Counted from the first letter of the stretch, positions 23,027 through 36,331 are shown. The stretch is 64,000 nucleotides of DNA from Ulva prolifera (GCA_023078555.1 CM041198.1:10483874-10547873); one strand, 5' to 3'. The notes: generated by a model not told the origin, from the letters alone. A program made the numbers and translations.

Positions 23027-23373
23027 TGTCAGAAATGCTCTATCTGGTCAGGTCAGACGCGCAGTCTGTAGTACAGGTCAGGTCAGGGCAGCCAGCGTTC
23101 CATACCTGCTGCGCACAGAGGTAGAACCGAGGAACGCTTAAGGGGAGTGCTAGCACCGGGAAACAGTAAGAAGAATGGTTACAGATCTCAGTGTGCACAT
23201 GCTTATATGCACACTGAACACACAAGGTTACGACGGGAAACCCTCGCGGGATCTCTCTCACTACATCGAGACAATCTCGGCTGGAGGCTTACCCCTGCAC
23301 TGGATCCGCGGATCGTCCGTGCATGGGTGCACCTGTCACCACACTGCTGCGCGCAGGCTCATGCATTGTGACA
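23027..23373 (-). repeat. 3' LTR of element C1 (347 bp)
   Basis: Plus-strand ends TGTCAGAAATG and CATTGTGACA, with the polypurine tract complement CTCCCCCATAAA just inside. Shares the internal inverted repeat CAGTGTGCA ... TGCACACTG with the other family LTRs. Confidence 0.9.
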
Positions 23374-23390
23374 CTCCCCCATAAACCCTG

Positions 23391-26300
23391 CTACGTCTCC
23401 ACTAGCTGGAGTTTATTACGAACTTCTTGCAAAGCGGGTCCGGGCAGCACTTTAGTGAACACATCCGCTAATTGATCAACAGTGCCTACCCATGCTACCT
23501 TAAGTTCATCCATCTGGACATATTCCCGCACTCGCAAGTGCCGCACACGAATGTGCTTGGATCTGTCAGTGGACACAGCATTCACCAAAATGTTGGCACT
23601 CTTATTGTCACCCCATAGAGTTGGCTTATGTGGGACGAGCTTCAAGTCGAGAAGCAACTGCTTCACCCACATTAACTCGTTGGCTGTTGCACTCATCGCA
23701 ATGAGCTCAGCCTCTGTTGTATCCCCGGCCACTATACTCTGTTTCTTCGAACGCCAGAGAACAGAGTTCCCATACACTCGAATAACCATACCAGATACGC
23801 TTTTCATATCAGCAGAGTTCGCAACATCTGCATCCGACAAAGCTTCCAATAAACACCCGTGTCCCACAGAGCCTACAAATTTTATCCCTAGATTCTTTGT
23901 GGACTGCAGGTATCTCAGATTATGTTGCACGGCAGACCAATGTTCCTTTAGACTACTAGACATGTGCCGGGCCAGGGCATGTGCCACATAGCTCAGGTCA
24001 GGTCGTGTCACTCCTGCAATATACTGGATGCTCCCCACATCACTCATGAACCTGGAATGCTCAGCAGCACTGGCTTTCTCCAGGTCAGGATGCTCTCACA
24101 CTCCTTAGCTGTTGCCGCGGCACTAAAGGAGTGGGAGACTTGCGACAGTCAGACATACTGTACTTTTCAAGCAAGTTCTGAATTTTGTTTCGTTGTGTCA
24201 TGATGATTGTTTTGGCCTTGCGATCACGCATGATCTCTGTGCCAAGTGCCCATGCAAGTTCACCGAGGTCTCTGCCTTCGAATTTCGTGAGAATGATGTC
24301 GACGAGTTCTTGCAGCCCCGCAGAGCTACTGAAAATGAACAAGTCATCAACCCATAAGAAAATGAAACAGCGACCAGATGTTCTGACATACAGTCCGGGA
24401 TCACTTTGTGCGCACACAAATCCCATCTCAGCTAGGACCTTTATTAAAGCTTTATGCCACTCGCGAGCGGTTTGCTTTAGGCCATACAAGGTTTTATGCA
24501 ATCTCCATACATGTGCTGTCCCGTCAGTGAAGAACGGGGGCTGTTCAACGAACACTTCCTCCTCCAGCTCACCATTCAGAAAAGCACACTGAATATCTAT
24601 GTGTCTAATCTCTAAGTCTTCCTGAGCAGCAACTGACAGCAACACACGCAGTGTCGCATAACTGCCGACAGGAGACCAGGTCTCGAAGAAATCTATACCT
24701 TCTACCTGAGAAAAACTACGAGCTACATATCGTGCCTTATACCGCTGAATCTCACCAGCAGGCCCACGCTTGATCTTGAGCACCCATTTACCCGAGATAG
24801 CCCGTTTGCCCGCAGGCAGATAGCACAACCCGAAGGTTCCGTGCTCACCCAGTGCATCTACCTCCTCCTGCATGGCACGCAGCCATGTATCCCTGTCAGC
24901 ACTCGCGAGTGCTTCCTTCAAAGAAGGCATATCAGGGTTGGAGGCCTTCTGCTTCCTGGCGGCAGCTGCTCTGCGCGACCCACGACGCTGAGCATTCTGC
25001 TGCTCACCAGACTCCACATGCTGATGCTTCAGGCCTGCACAGGACACTCCACAGTCAGCCGCGGCTGATGTGTCCTGGCTGCAGCCTGGAGCGTCAATAG
25101 CAGCTAGTGTTTCACTACTAGCAATGTCAGAACCCGCAGGCTCTTGCAAATGCACAGCTGCTACATCCGCAGCCAGTGGAACAAGGCGTCTGCGTACAAG
25201 AGGATTGATTTTAATACGAGGTAAGGCAGCTGGAATGGCCCTCACCTCGTCAGGCAAATCAACCCCAACTGCGGCTGAGGGGTCCGGATCCTCTCCCCCT
25301 AATTCGGACCCGGTCTCCACCTCATCTGGCTCATCCTCCCAGAAGGGCCTCGGCGCCTCGGCTCCTCGCAGGGGCTGAGCAACTGTCCCCGCGCCAGATG
25401 CTGAGGCCGCTGCCGAATTACTTCCGGAACGGACCCGCTGAGCCTCCAGATGCTGATGGGCCGCAGCCCGTTCATCATCTGAGACGGTGTAGTCCATATC
25501 TTGTTCATCGTCATCATCATAGATGCCAGGACTAGCGTCGCCCGCATCCATGTCATCGTCAGACGCACTGACAGACATTTGAACAGGAAAGGCGGCTTCT
25601 ACACCAGGGTCGTGCAATACAGCGTTGCGCGTGACAACATACTGCGCAGTGCGAGAGGGCATGGCGACAGGGTGATGCACTTCGCCGCGCACACAAGGGG
25701 GGACAGGGACGTCGGGGTGAGCAGCAGCTCTGGATGTCGCACGTGTGCGATGCAAAGCTGATCTGGCCATTTCCGGCGTGGCCCGAGCAGGGTCACGTCG
25801 GATGATCTCCGCAGAGGAGCCAGCTCCAAATCGTGGAGAGTACACAGCAGGACTGGGCTCAGGGTTATCCTGCCGGAATGTCATTTCCATGACAGGAACC
25901 CTACCATGACCAGGGGGGGTGTGAAGCTGGTCACGCAGACGACGCAACACTCCCCCGTCAACCGTGTGCTCTGCCGCGAAAGGAGGGACATCAGCATCAG
26001 TTACACGCTCACCCTCATCGTCTCCCTCAAAAGCAACCGTATAGGAGTTCACGAACTCCTTATGATCCCGCTTGTCCACAACGGCGGACGCATCGTACTT
26101 GCGTACGTGGCGGATCATCTGATCCGCAGTGCACATGACCTGGCGCACAACAAAAACCCTACCCCCAGGAACATCCTGGGCGTACACATGCTGCATGCTG
26201 GGGCCCAGCCCAGCCCCGACCCAGTATGCAAGGACACGCCTTTGGGACAACTTCCGCAGCTTGTCATCCCTAGGGTATGCGTACACCTCAACCACCCACG

Positions 26301-28306
26301 GACGCTGCTGCCGCAGCAGATCTTGGAACACCTCAACGGAGGTGTCTCTGAAAAAAGACATATAAGGAATGATATCCTTATCACAAGACCGAACTAAATA
26401 CTCGTCTAACTCTGTCGTCGCAAGCAACTTGTACTTGCGTTTTTCCTCATCCCTCAACTTATCGCGTTCGGCCTTTTTCATGCGCTTGCCCTTCCCCAAG
26501 TTCTTCTCAGCTTCGTCCACATCCGCAGATGCGTTGACAGCATGCTGACCTTTCAGTGACTTGAGGATGCTCGCCAATTTGTCATGGTACAGTGCCGACG
26601 ACGGCTTGAGATTATGACCATGGACAACACTGGCGAGGCATTCGATCCACAGGAACAGAGGCAGGCCGCTCGCGAGCAGCACAGCACGGAGTGACTCAAA
26701 GGCCACTCCGATCCTCCTCTCGATCATGCCGTTACAGCGATGAGCGGCTGTGGGGGTCAAGCGGTCAGTGATGCCACGACGCTGGAGGTAGAGTTTTAAG
26801 GCCTCGACCATGAACTCTCCTCCTTTGTCGGTGTGTAGGATGCGCACACCCGGTTCACCTGGCTTCACCACATTCACCCGAATGCGTTCAATAATATAAG
26901 AGATCATGGCCGCAGCCTCACTCTTTTTGCGCAGACCGACCACGAAAGTATACCGGGTAAAGGCACACATCACAAACAAAACATATTTCACACCACCAAT
27001 TCCTACTGGAGAGACAGGACCAGCTAGGTCGGCATGCAGTTGCTCACCAGGCCACTTGGCCTGGCCCATGAGCTCACGATCATTGGCAGAGAACTTGCCC
27101 GCGGGCACTTTGCCAATTCTGCAGCCGTGACACCGATTTCCCAGCGGCTCGGAATCGACATCCAAATTCAAATGACCATAAAAATCAGCGTTGGACTGCA
27201 TGCGCTTGAGAACCCAATTCGACTGGTGAAAAGACAAATGTGCAAGAAAAGCAGGTTCCAGCAAGTATGCATCATATGGGACCTCAGCCCCCCCAGCATT
27301 GGGTCGCTGCAGGTCAATGGCCGCGACCGCCACATGATGCCACTGCTGTTGATCCTCAATCACTGAGGTCGGACTGCTCTGGTTGGACCAGACTACCCCC
27401 CGATTGACAGGCGCACCGACGAGAATGGGTTTTGTATCTACTGCCATTTTAAAAGCAAAGACAGGATGACCGTCTACATCTAGTTCCTGATACTTGACGC
27501 TATCTTCTACGTCGGTAGCCATATCACCCAGACCAGGGACATACAACACATTTCTACGCGTATCTAGGAACATCTGCTCATGTCTAAGACCCATTGTGCT
27601 GAGTTGGTTGTACGGACATTCAGGCGCATAGTAAACACCAGGGATTTCCACATCCAGTGGATGCTTATTCCCATGTTTGTCCACATAAGTACCCAGGTTC
27701 ACCTGAATGGTTCCCCTGCCCATGATAGAAAGCTGCCCTGGTCCCGCGAGATTGGCAACTTTCTGACACGGGCCGTACTCAGTGAACATTTCGCGATTTC
27801 CTACTATATGCATGTCCGACCCACTATCAACAATAATGTTCCATGGCAGAGACGCGTCTGGTTGCGGATACTTGGCAGGCATCTCCATAGCGCAAACATT
27901 CTTGGCCGCGGCCTGTTTGCGTTGGGGGCAGTTCGCACGCAAATGTCCCTTCTTCTTGCAGAAGAAACAGGTCCTGGTCTCCTCGCGAGGAGCCTGGCCG
28001 GCTGCAAGAGCAGCGACCACAGGGCCATCACCACGGTGCTGCTTGCGCCAGCCATGGCCTGGTTTGCCCGCGGGCGCCCCAGACCTAGCCTGCAGCTGCC
28101 GCTGTTGTTTGAGCAAGTCAGCATGCTCAGTCAAACGGGAAATGATCACATGAGGGGAGGAGTGTTGAACTTCGCCGCGCACAGCGTTGAACTCCTCCCC
28201 CACCTCTAACAGTTTCAAACGAAGCCATCGCTGGCCCACATCGGCACCTAGTGCCTCCAGTTGAGTGTAAACACTCATCACATCACCACAATATGTCGCA
28301 ACATCT
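23391..28306 (-). pseudogene. gag-pol: Element C1 gag-pol, truncated and frameshifted
   Basis: Reads from the middle of Gag (DVATYCGDVMSVYTQL) through the CCHC knuckle CFFCKKKGHLRANC, protease VDSGSDMHIV, integrase (HADLAGP, HTDKGGEF and a glutamate exactly 35 residues after the second aspartate), RT with FLWVDDLFIF and RNase H. A 2-base deletion near 24095-24097, compared with the other copies, shifts the frame just after RQQLRSV, so RNase H is separate (24047-23391). With the missing 5' end this copy is dead. Confidence 0.9.
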
Positions 28307-28796
28307 ACTGCTTGCAGGAGTACAATTTCTAGGCTCTGAGGGACATGGGTGTTTGCTAGAGGCTTTCACTGATGCGGATTTTGCAATCTCTGCACATATG
28401 AAAAGTCTCTCTGGTATGACTGTTCGAGTGTATGGGAAATGCGCGTCAGGGTGCTCAAAGACACAGAGTATAGTTGCTGGGAATACAACAAAGGCTAAGC
28501 TCATTGCGATGAGTGCTGCAGCCAACGACCTCATGTGGATGAAGCAGGTACTTCTAGATGTGCAGCTAGTTCCATATAAACCAACTCTGCGGGGTGACAA
28601 TAAGAATGCCAATGTCTTGGATGTGAACGCTGTGTCCATTGACAGATCCAAAAACATTTGTGTGCGGCACTTGCGAGTGCGGAAATATGTCCAGATAGAT
28701 GCGATGATGGTAGATTGGGTTGGCGCTATTGACCAACTAGCAGATGTGTTTACTAAAGTGTTGCCCGGACTTGCTTTGATGAAAGATGTTCGTAAT
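28307..28796 (+). pseudogene. Remnant X: degraded copia RNase H
   Basis: Plus-strand piece encoding the end of RT and RNase H in one frame but with many replacements (CSKTQSIVAGNTTKAKLIAM for the usual RSKKQSIVAGDTTEAELIAM, RGDNKNAN, DQLADVFTKVLPG). It is the most diverged member of the family here. It is joined head-on to C1 on the left and stops at the start of repeat R1 on the right, without its own LTR. Confidence 0.85.
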
Positions 28797-28821
28797 ACCG
28801 TACTAAATTAAGTCCATCAAC
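28797..28821 (+). repeat. Repeat R1, left part
   Basis: Begins ACCGTACTAAATTAA, the same 15 bases that open copy R2 at 52671. Continues at 35399-35518 and 51887-51902 once C2 and the gypsy element are removed. The last five bases, TCAAC, are the target site of C2. Confidence 0.6.
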
Positions 28822-29177
28822 TGTCAGAAAGGCTATCCTTCGCAAGGTCAGACACGCAGTCTTATGTCAAGTCAGGAGGCCAGCATCTCATACCTGCTGC
28901 GCACAGAGGTAGAACCAGAGAGATGCTGAGGGGAGACAAGATACAAGTAGTACCGTGAAACAGTAAGAATAAAGGTTACAGATTTCAGTGTGCACATGCT
29001 TATATGCACACTGAACACTCAACACTCAAGGTTACGACGGGAAACCCTCGCGGGATCTCTCTCGCTACATCGAGACAATCCCGACTGGCGGCTTACCCCT
29101 ACACTGGATCCGCGGATCGTCCGTGCATGGGTGCACCTGTCACCACACTGCTGCCCGCAGGCTCATGCATTGTGACA
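28822..29177 (-). repeat. 3' LTR of element C2 (356 bp)
   Basis: Ends TGTCAGAAAGG and GCATTGTGACA, next to the polypurine tract complement CTCCCCCATAAA. Identical by eye to 35043-35398. Confidence 0.92.
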
Positions 29178-29194
29178 CTCCCCCATAAACCCTG

Positions 29195-32100
29195 CTACGT
29201 CTCCACTAGCTGGAGTTGATTACGAACTTCCTGCAAAGCAGGTCCGGGCAGCACTTTGGTAAACACATCTGCTAACTGATCAACAATGCCTACCCATGCT
29301 ACCTTAAGTTCATCCATCTGGACGTATTCCTGCACTCGCAAGTGGCGCACACGAATGTGCTTGGATCTGTCAGTGGACACAGCATTCACCGCCAAAATAT
29401 TGGCACTCTTATTATCACCCCACAGAGTCGGCTTATGTGGGGCAAGCTTCACATCGAGAAGCAATTGCTTCATCCACATGAGCTCGTTGGCTGTTGCGCT
29501 CATCGCAATGAGCTCAGCCTCTGTTGTATCCCCAGCCACTATACTCTGCTTCTTCGAACGCCAGAGAACACAGTTCCCATACACCCGAATAATCATACCA
29601 GACACACTCTTTAGATCCGCAGAATTCGCAAAATCTGCATCTGAAAAAGCCTCTAGTAAACACCCGTGTCCCTCAGAGCCTACAAATTTTATTCCTAGAT
29701 TTTTCGTGGACTGCAGGTATCTCAGAACATGTTGCACGGCAGACCAATGTTCCTTCAGACTACTAGACATGTGCCGGGCCAGGGCATGTGCCACATAGCT
29801 CAGGTCAGGTCGTGTCACTCCTGCAATATACTGGATGCTTCCTACAGCACTCATGAACCTGGAATGCTCAGCAGCACTGGCTTTCTCCAGGTCAGGATGC
29901 TATTTCACACTCCTTAGCTGTTGCCGCGGCACTAATGGAGTGGGAGATTTACGACAGTCAGACATACTGTACTTTTCTAGCAAGTTCTGGATTTTGTTGC
30001 GTTGTGTCATTGTGATTGTTTTGGCCTTTCGATCACGCGTGATCTCAGTGCCAAGTGCCCAAGACAGGTCACCTAGATCTCTGCCTTCAAATTTCGTGAG
30101 AATGACACTGATGATTTCCTGCAGCCCCGCGGAGCAACTGAAGATGAATAAATCATCTACCCACAGAAAAATTAGACATCGACCAGTTGTTCTGACATAC
30201 AGTCCAGGATCACTTTGTGCGCACACAAATCCCAGTTCAGCCAAGACCTTTACTAAAGCTTTATGCCACTCGCGAGCGGCTTGCTTCAGGCCATACAGTG
30301 TTTTATGTAATTTCCATACACGTGCTGTCCCGTCTGTAAAGTACGGGGGCTGTTCAACGAAAACCTCTTCCTCCAGGTCACCGTTAAGAAAAGCACACTG
30401 TATGTCTATATGCTTAATCTCCAAATCCTCCTGAGCAGCAATGGACAGCAACACACGCAGTGTCGCGTAACTACCGACAGGGGACCAAGTCTCGAAGAAA
30501 TCTATCCCTTCTACCTGAGAAAAACCACGAGCTACATAACGTGCCTTGTAACGCTGAATCTCACCAGCGGGTCCGCGCTTGATCTTGAACACCCACTTGC
30601 CCGAGATAGCTTTCTTACCCGCAGGTAGATAGCACAACATAAATGTCCCGTGCTCACCCAGTGCTTCCACCTCCTCCTGCATGGCACGCAGCCAAGCATC
30701 CCTGTCTGGACCCGCGAGTCCTTCCTTCATAGAAGGCAGATCAGGGTCGGAAGGCTTCTGCTTCCTGGCGGCAGCTGCTCTGCGCGACCCACGACGCTGA
30801 GCACTGTGCTGCTCACCAGACTCCCCATGCTGATGCTTCAGGCCTGCACCGGACACTCCACAGTCAGCCGCGGCTGATGTGTCCTGATTGCAGCCTGGAG
30901 ACTTGATGTCAGCTAATACTGTTTCACTACTAGCATGATCAGAGCCCGCGGGCTCATGCACAGCAGCTACATCCACAGCCAAAGGAACAAGGCGTCTACG
31001 TACAAGAGGATTGATTTTTATGCGGGGAAGAGCAGCTGGAATGGCTCTTACCTCATCAGGCAAATCAACCCCGACAGCGGCAGAGGGGGCAGCCTGGATC
31101 TCTCCCCCTAATTCGGATCCGGACTCCATCTCAATTTCATCTGGCTCATCCTCCCAGGAAGGTCTCAGCCCCTCAGCCCCTCGCAGGGGCTTAGCTACTG
31201 CTCCCGCGCCAGATGCTGAGGCCGCAGCCGAATTACTCCCTGACCGGACCCGCTGAGCCTCGCGATTCTGATGAACCGCAGCCCGTTCATCATCGCTGAT
31301 GGTGTACTCCTCCATCTCATCTGCATCGTCCTCACTGTAGATGCCAGGGCCGTCATCATCATCATCATCCATTGGATCATCTGCTGACGGCGGAGACATG
31401 GGCAGGACGAATGCAGCTTCGATGCCAGGGTCATGGAGCTGAGGACTGCGAGTCACCACATACTCGACAGTGCGTGCTGGAGGGGCCCCAGATAGGCGCG
31501 CCTGGCCTGGGACCCGAGGGGGGACATCAACGTCAGGGTGGGCAGCTGCACGAGCAACCGCACGCGTGCGATGCATGGCGTGCCTGGCCACCTCCGGTGT
31601 GTCCCGCGCAGGGTCACGCCGGAGCACCTCAGCAGAGGAGCCTGCGCCGAAACGCGGAGAGTACACTGCCTCATCAGGCAGTGCATCCTGCCTGAACGTC
31701 ATGTCCATGGCGGGGACCCTACCATGACCTGGGGGGGCGTGCGAGAATTCACGCAGACGTCTCAGCACTCCCCCATCATGCGTGGAGTCAGTCACAAACG
31801 AGGGGACATCACTGTCAGTCACGCGGACACCCTCGTTATCACCCTCAAAGACAACCTGTAGGGAGTTCGCAAACTCTGCAGGTTCTCTCTTGTCCACAAC
31901 AGCGGACGCATCGTACTTACGTACGTGCCGGATCATCTGATCCGTGGTGCACATGATCTGCCGCACCACCACAACCCTACCCCCAGGAACATCCTGGGCG
32001 TACACACGCTGCATGCTGGGCCCCAGCCCAGCACCAACCCAGTATGCGACCATACCCCGTGCGGACAACTTCCGCAAGTGATCATCCCTAGGATACGCAT

Positions 32101-34736
32101 ACACCTCAACCCCCCATGGACGCTGCTGCTTCACCAAATCATGGAACACCTCAACGGAGGTGTCTCTGAAAAAAGCCACGTAGGGAATAATATCCCTGTC
32201 ACAAGACCTGGTCAAAAACTCGTCCAGTTCTGTCATAGTGAGCAACTCCCACTTGCGCTTCTCCTCCTCACGCAACTTATCACGTTCGGCCTTTTTCATG
32301 CGCTTATTAGCCCGCTCAGCCTGCTGTACATCCGCAGCTGTATTTGCAGCATTGGCAGCTTTCTGGGCTTTCATCATTATTGCCAGTTTGTCATGGTACA
32401 GCGCCGAGCACGGCGTGAGATTGTGACCATGGATGACACTGGCAAGGCATTCAATCCACAGGAACAGAGGAAGACCGCTCGCAAGCAGTGCAGCTCGGAC
32501 TGCCTCGAAGGCAATACCGATCCTCCGCTCGATCATGCCATTACAGCGATGATCAGCTGTGGGGGTGGTGCGGTGTGTGATGCCACGACGCTGGAGGTAG
32601 AGCTTTAAGGCCTCAACCATGAACTCCCCCCCTTTGTCGGTGTGAAGGATGCGCACACCCGGTTCACCTGGCTTCACCACATTCACCCGAACGCGCTCAA
32701 TGATGTAAGAGATCATGGCCGCAGCCTCACTCTTCTTACGCAGACCGACAATGAAAGTATAACGCGTGAAGGCGCACATCACAAACAGAACATATTTCAC
32801 ACCGCCGATCCCAACTGGAGTGATGGGACCAGCCAAATCAGCATGCAATTGCTCGCCAGGGTATTTCGCCTGGCCTAAGAGCTCACGATTATTGGCTGAG
32901 ATTTTGCCCGCGGGCACTTTGCCAATTCTGCAGCCGTGACAACGATTCCCCATTGGCTCGGGGTCAACTTTCAAATTCAAATCACCATAAAATTCACCAT
33001 TTGACTGCATACGCTTCAAGACCCAATTTGACTGGTGAAAGGACAAATGGGCGAGAAATGCAGGTTCCAGCAAGTAAACATCATGTGGGACCTCAGCTCC
33101 CCCAGCATTGGGGCGCTGCAGGTCGATTGCCGCAGCAGCCACATGACACCACTGCTGTTGATCCTCCACAACAGAGGTTGGACTGCTCTGGTCAGACCAG
33201 ACCACTCCCCTGTTGACAGGATGACCCTCAAGAACAGGCTTCTTGACGGAACACATTTTGAAGGCAAAGACACGACACTTATCCTCGTCCAGCTCCTGGT
33301 ATTTGGACGCATCCTCAATACCAGTCGCCATATCTCCGAGACCGGGGACATACAACACACTCCTACGCGTGTCTAAGTAGATCTGTTCATGACGAAGACC
33401 CATAGTACTCAGTATGTTGTATGGACACTCAGGAGCATAGTACACACCCGGGATTTCCACATCCAGAGGATGCTTATTCCCATGCTCATCCATAAGTGCC
33501 CAGGTTCACCTGAATGGTTCCCCTGCCCATAATGGGGATCTTGCCTGGTCCCGCGGGATTGGCAGTTCTCTGGCACGGACCATACTCAGTGAACATGTCG
33601 CGATTGCCCACAATGTGAATGTCAGAACCGCTATCAATGATAAAATTCCACGGCGCCAATGCATCATGATCCGGGAACTCTTCAGGCAGTTCTACAGCAC
33701 AAACATCTTTGGCCGCGGCCTGTTTGCGTGGGGGGCAGTTCGCACGCAAGTGTCCCTTCTTCTTGCAGAAGAAGCAGGTCCTGGTCTCCTCGCGAGGAGC
33801 CTTGCCAGCGTCGAGCGCGGCAACTGCAGGACCGTCGCCTCTCTGCTGATTGCGCCAGCCTTGGCCTGGTTTGCCCGCGGGCGGACCAGACCTAGCCTGC
33901 AGCCGCTGCTGCTTGAGCAAATCAGCATGCTCAGTCAAACGTGCAATGATGACATGGGGGGAGGAGTGTTGGACTTCGCCGCGCACGGCATTGAACTCCT
34001 CCCCCACTTCTAAAAGTTTTAATCGGAGCCATCGCTGGCCCACATCGGCACCTAGTGCCTCCAATTGAGTGTACACACTCATCACTTCACCACAGTAAGA
34101 CCCAACGACTCTGTTTCGCTGTGACAAAGAGTTGAAGCGACTCCACAGTCTGTGGATTTCGGCTTCAGTGCTAGGCCTATATTTTGCAGTGAGATAGGCC
34201 CATGCTTCACACAGATGTGACATGCGATAGACAGTGGTCCTATCCGCGTCAGGCAAGGACATAAGGACTTGAGTCCTTGCTCTAGCGTGGACACGCTGTT
34301 CGTCCGCGGACGGTGCGTGCTGCAACAGATGATCTAACTCAAACTGTCCTAACCACAAAAAGACTTTCTGCTCGTACGCAACGAAGCTTTCGGTCTTAAA
34401 ATTCCATTCAGGCAATTTTCCTTTAGACAAATCAGGCTCGTTACGTCCCCGAGATGCACGCAGCGCTTCGGTCAACGTCTCGAGTGTAATGAATGACTCA
34501 GTGTGACCATGATCGTTCACAACATGAGAGGAAAAGGGCACCTGCTGGCTGCTCTGCCCAGTCTGGGAAGAGGGACGTGGTCGGATAACTCGTCCGCCAC
34601 GAAGTAACATGCCCGCGGGCTGTTCTTCTTCAGGGAGCTGCTGGTCAGCGTCCCTCTTGACGAATGGCTGCTGATCAGCCTCGTCATGCCTCTCCTCGCG
34701 AGGAGAGTTGGCGTTGGAGCGATCGGAGTTAGACAT
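29195..34736 (-). pseudogene. gag-pol: Element C2 gag-pol with frameshift and stop
   Basis: Starts MSNSDRSNANSPREE at 34736. Gag, the CCHC knuckle CFFCKKKGHLRANC and protease IDSGSDIHIV read to about 33490, where two bases are missing relative to element E (LGTYG instead of LGTYVDE). The frame then resumes as integrase, acidic linker, RT (WVDD) and RNase H. A TAG at 29900-29902 replaces the glutamate after RQQLRSVK, cutting off RNase H. The sequence is otherwise well preserved; the two lesions alone make it defective. Confidence 0.92.
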
Positions 34737-35027
34737 TTTGCAGTAGGACGGACGGTAGTTTGCAGCACGCAACGACTAACCGATGGGATGGCTCGCAATC
34801 CGACAGGTTGAGAAAAAGAGCGAACGCATTCACTTTTCCCAGCGCTGATCATTATAAACAAGCTTCTCGAATTGTATCTAATAACAATATGCTGCGAGAT
34901 CGCTTAATGACGCCTGCGCTTATGACCGCGGTCTGAGCGCCGGCAGAACAGTGGAATGCCCGCCGTGTCTGCGCACAGACTTTGGCCGACGGCTTCCTGA
35001 ACAAGACCGTAAAAGACATAGCGCAAA

Positions 35028-35042
35028 CTATCACCGATACCA
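35028..35042 (-). other. Primer binding site of C2
   Basis: Minus strand TGGTATCGGTGATAG directly after the 5' LTR. The first 12 bases are shared with D, E and F. The matching tRNA end would be TCACCGATACCA, like an initiator methionine tRNA, the usual copia primer; identity of the tRNA is inferred. Confidence 0.7.
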
Positions 35043-35398
35043 TGTCAGAAAGGCTATCCTTCGCAAGGTCAGACACGCAGTCTTATGTCAAGTCAGGAGG
35101 CCAGCATCTCATACCTGCTGCGCACAGAGGTAGAACCAGAGAGATGCTGAGGGGAGACAAGATACAAGTAGTACCGTGAAACAGTAAGAATAAAGGTTAC
35201 AGATTTCAGTGTGCACATGCTTATATGCACACTGAACACTCAACACTCAAGGTTACGACGGGAAACCCTCGCGGGATCTCTCTCGCTACATCGAGACAAT
35301 CCCGACTGGCGGCTTACCCCTACACTGGATCCGCGGATCGTCCGTGCATGGGTGCACCTGTCACCACACTGCTGCCCGCAGGCTCATGCATTGTGACA
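35043..35398 (-). repeat. 5' LTR of element C2 (356 bp)
   Basis: Same sequence as the 3' LTR. Transcription would start inside it on the minus strand. The inverted repeat with a TATATGCA stretch lies in its middle. Confidence 0.92.
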
Positions 35399-35518
35399 TC
35401 GACACGTAACGCATAACGCAGGCCTTCCATGGCGTTGAAATACCTCGTTGTAACGCATAACGGTGGCCAGATGGGCCGTACTTCCAGGATTATTTTTTGT
35501 ACATCCGTAACGGTCAGG
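35399..35518 (+). repeat. Repeat R1, middle part
   Basis: Lies between C2 and the gypsy LTR. Contains AACGCATAAC twice (35408-35417 and 35452-35461, 44 bp apart) and ATCCGTAACGGTCAGG at the end. Aligns along its length with R2 (52671-52819), with substitutions. Confidence 0.6.
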
Positions 35519-36318
35519 TGTTGTGAGATATCTCTCACGCTAGCGCATGCTGGCACAATTAACACCTCTTCTTATATGCGTAGCGACTTGTCCAGCCATG
35601 TGGACGGTCGCACACGCATAGCTCTTGAATTACCGATCGAGTTGTACACAGTGTGATCACACGTACGCTCAGTGGGCTTACGTGCCTGCACTCGCCACGT
35701 GTGACTGCACGCGTCCACCAGCCTTACGTGCACATGGCATCAGCACTGTGTACAGCCTTCTCCCGGCACAATGTGTCCCGTCATAGGCTTCTTATGGCTT
35801 TATGCGGCTAGCCGAATCGTTACTGCACATATTACGTCTTACTGTGTGCATTACCGCCGTTACACAGGGTCCGCCCGGCGGGCTCCAGGGTTGGCATGCA
35901 CGATAATATCTGTACAGCCACCCAGAGCTGCCCACGAATTACGTGCGCAGCCTTGCTTACACTCATCTCAGGCTCTGTGAGCCACAATTTAAGATCTCCC
36001 GCGCTTATGCGGGATCTGGAATCAGTGTGGCAGTTATGCGGCACGATTCGGCGAGGCCAGCTTTGACAAGGGGATTGACCTGGGCGCACACACCCCGGTA
36101 TTTATACCGAGCGCTTGCTGGGACCAGACACGCTTTACAGTAGTCTGGTTGGGGCGCCATCCATTTCTGCACTGGCACGTCGCATCCCTGCGTGTGAGTG
36201 TACCTCTGCTCTGTTTGTGCCTATACAGCCCTCGTGCTGCGGCAATCTTGACCCATCACTGCTTCTTCTTACTGCCATCGAGGTCTGTTACCCAAGACCA
36301 GACCAATAGGTCTCAACA
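35519..36318 (+). repeat. 5' LTR of the gypsy element (800 bp)
   Basis: Bounded by the duplication TCAGG on the left and the primer site on the right. About 99% like the 3' LTR by eye. GGTATTTATACCG near 36100 is a TATA-like palindrome that could mark the promoter; it reads GGTATTTAAACCG in the 3' LTR. Confidence 0.92.
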
Positions 36319-36331
36319 GGTATCGATTCTG
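36319..36331 (+). other. Gypsy primer binding site
   Basis: GGTATCGATTCTG directly follows the LTR. It shares GGTATCGAT with the primer site of copia element A, suggesting the same or a similar tRNA primer, although the expected leading T is an A here (the last LTR base). Confidence 0.55.

Larger units (their letters stand above)
23027..28306 (-). mobile_element. Element C1: 5'-truncated copia element
   Basis: Minus-strand copy with a complete 3' LTR (23027-23373) and an internal region ending abruptly at 28306 inside gag, where it abuts a plus-strand remnant (X). The 5' LTR, leader, primer site and first part of gag are missing. The flank of the 3' LTR is AGTCG; no partner remains because the other end is deleted. 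Protein is closest to elements D and F. Confidence 0.9.
28822..35398 (-). mobile_element. Element C2: full-length copia element with identical LTRs
   Basis: 6,577 bp on the minus strand with LTRs at 28822-29177 and 35043-35398 that I read as identical over 356 bp. Flanks are TCAAC on the left and TCGAC on the right, a 5-bp target duplication with one mismatch of the CpG-to-CpA type. Primer site TGGTATCGGTGATAG (35042-35028) and polypurine tract are present. The polyprotein carries two lesions. Protein is closest to elements B and E. Confidence 0.92.

Noticed and set aside
24185..24592. Long ORFs opposite RT and integrase in C1, C2, D, E and F
   Set aside because: They break where copies differ, lack protein motifs and lie fully inside pol on the other strand.
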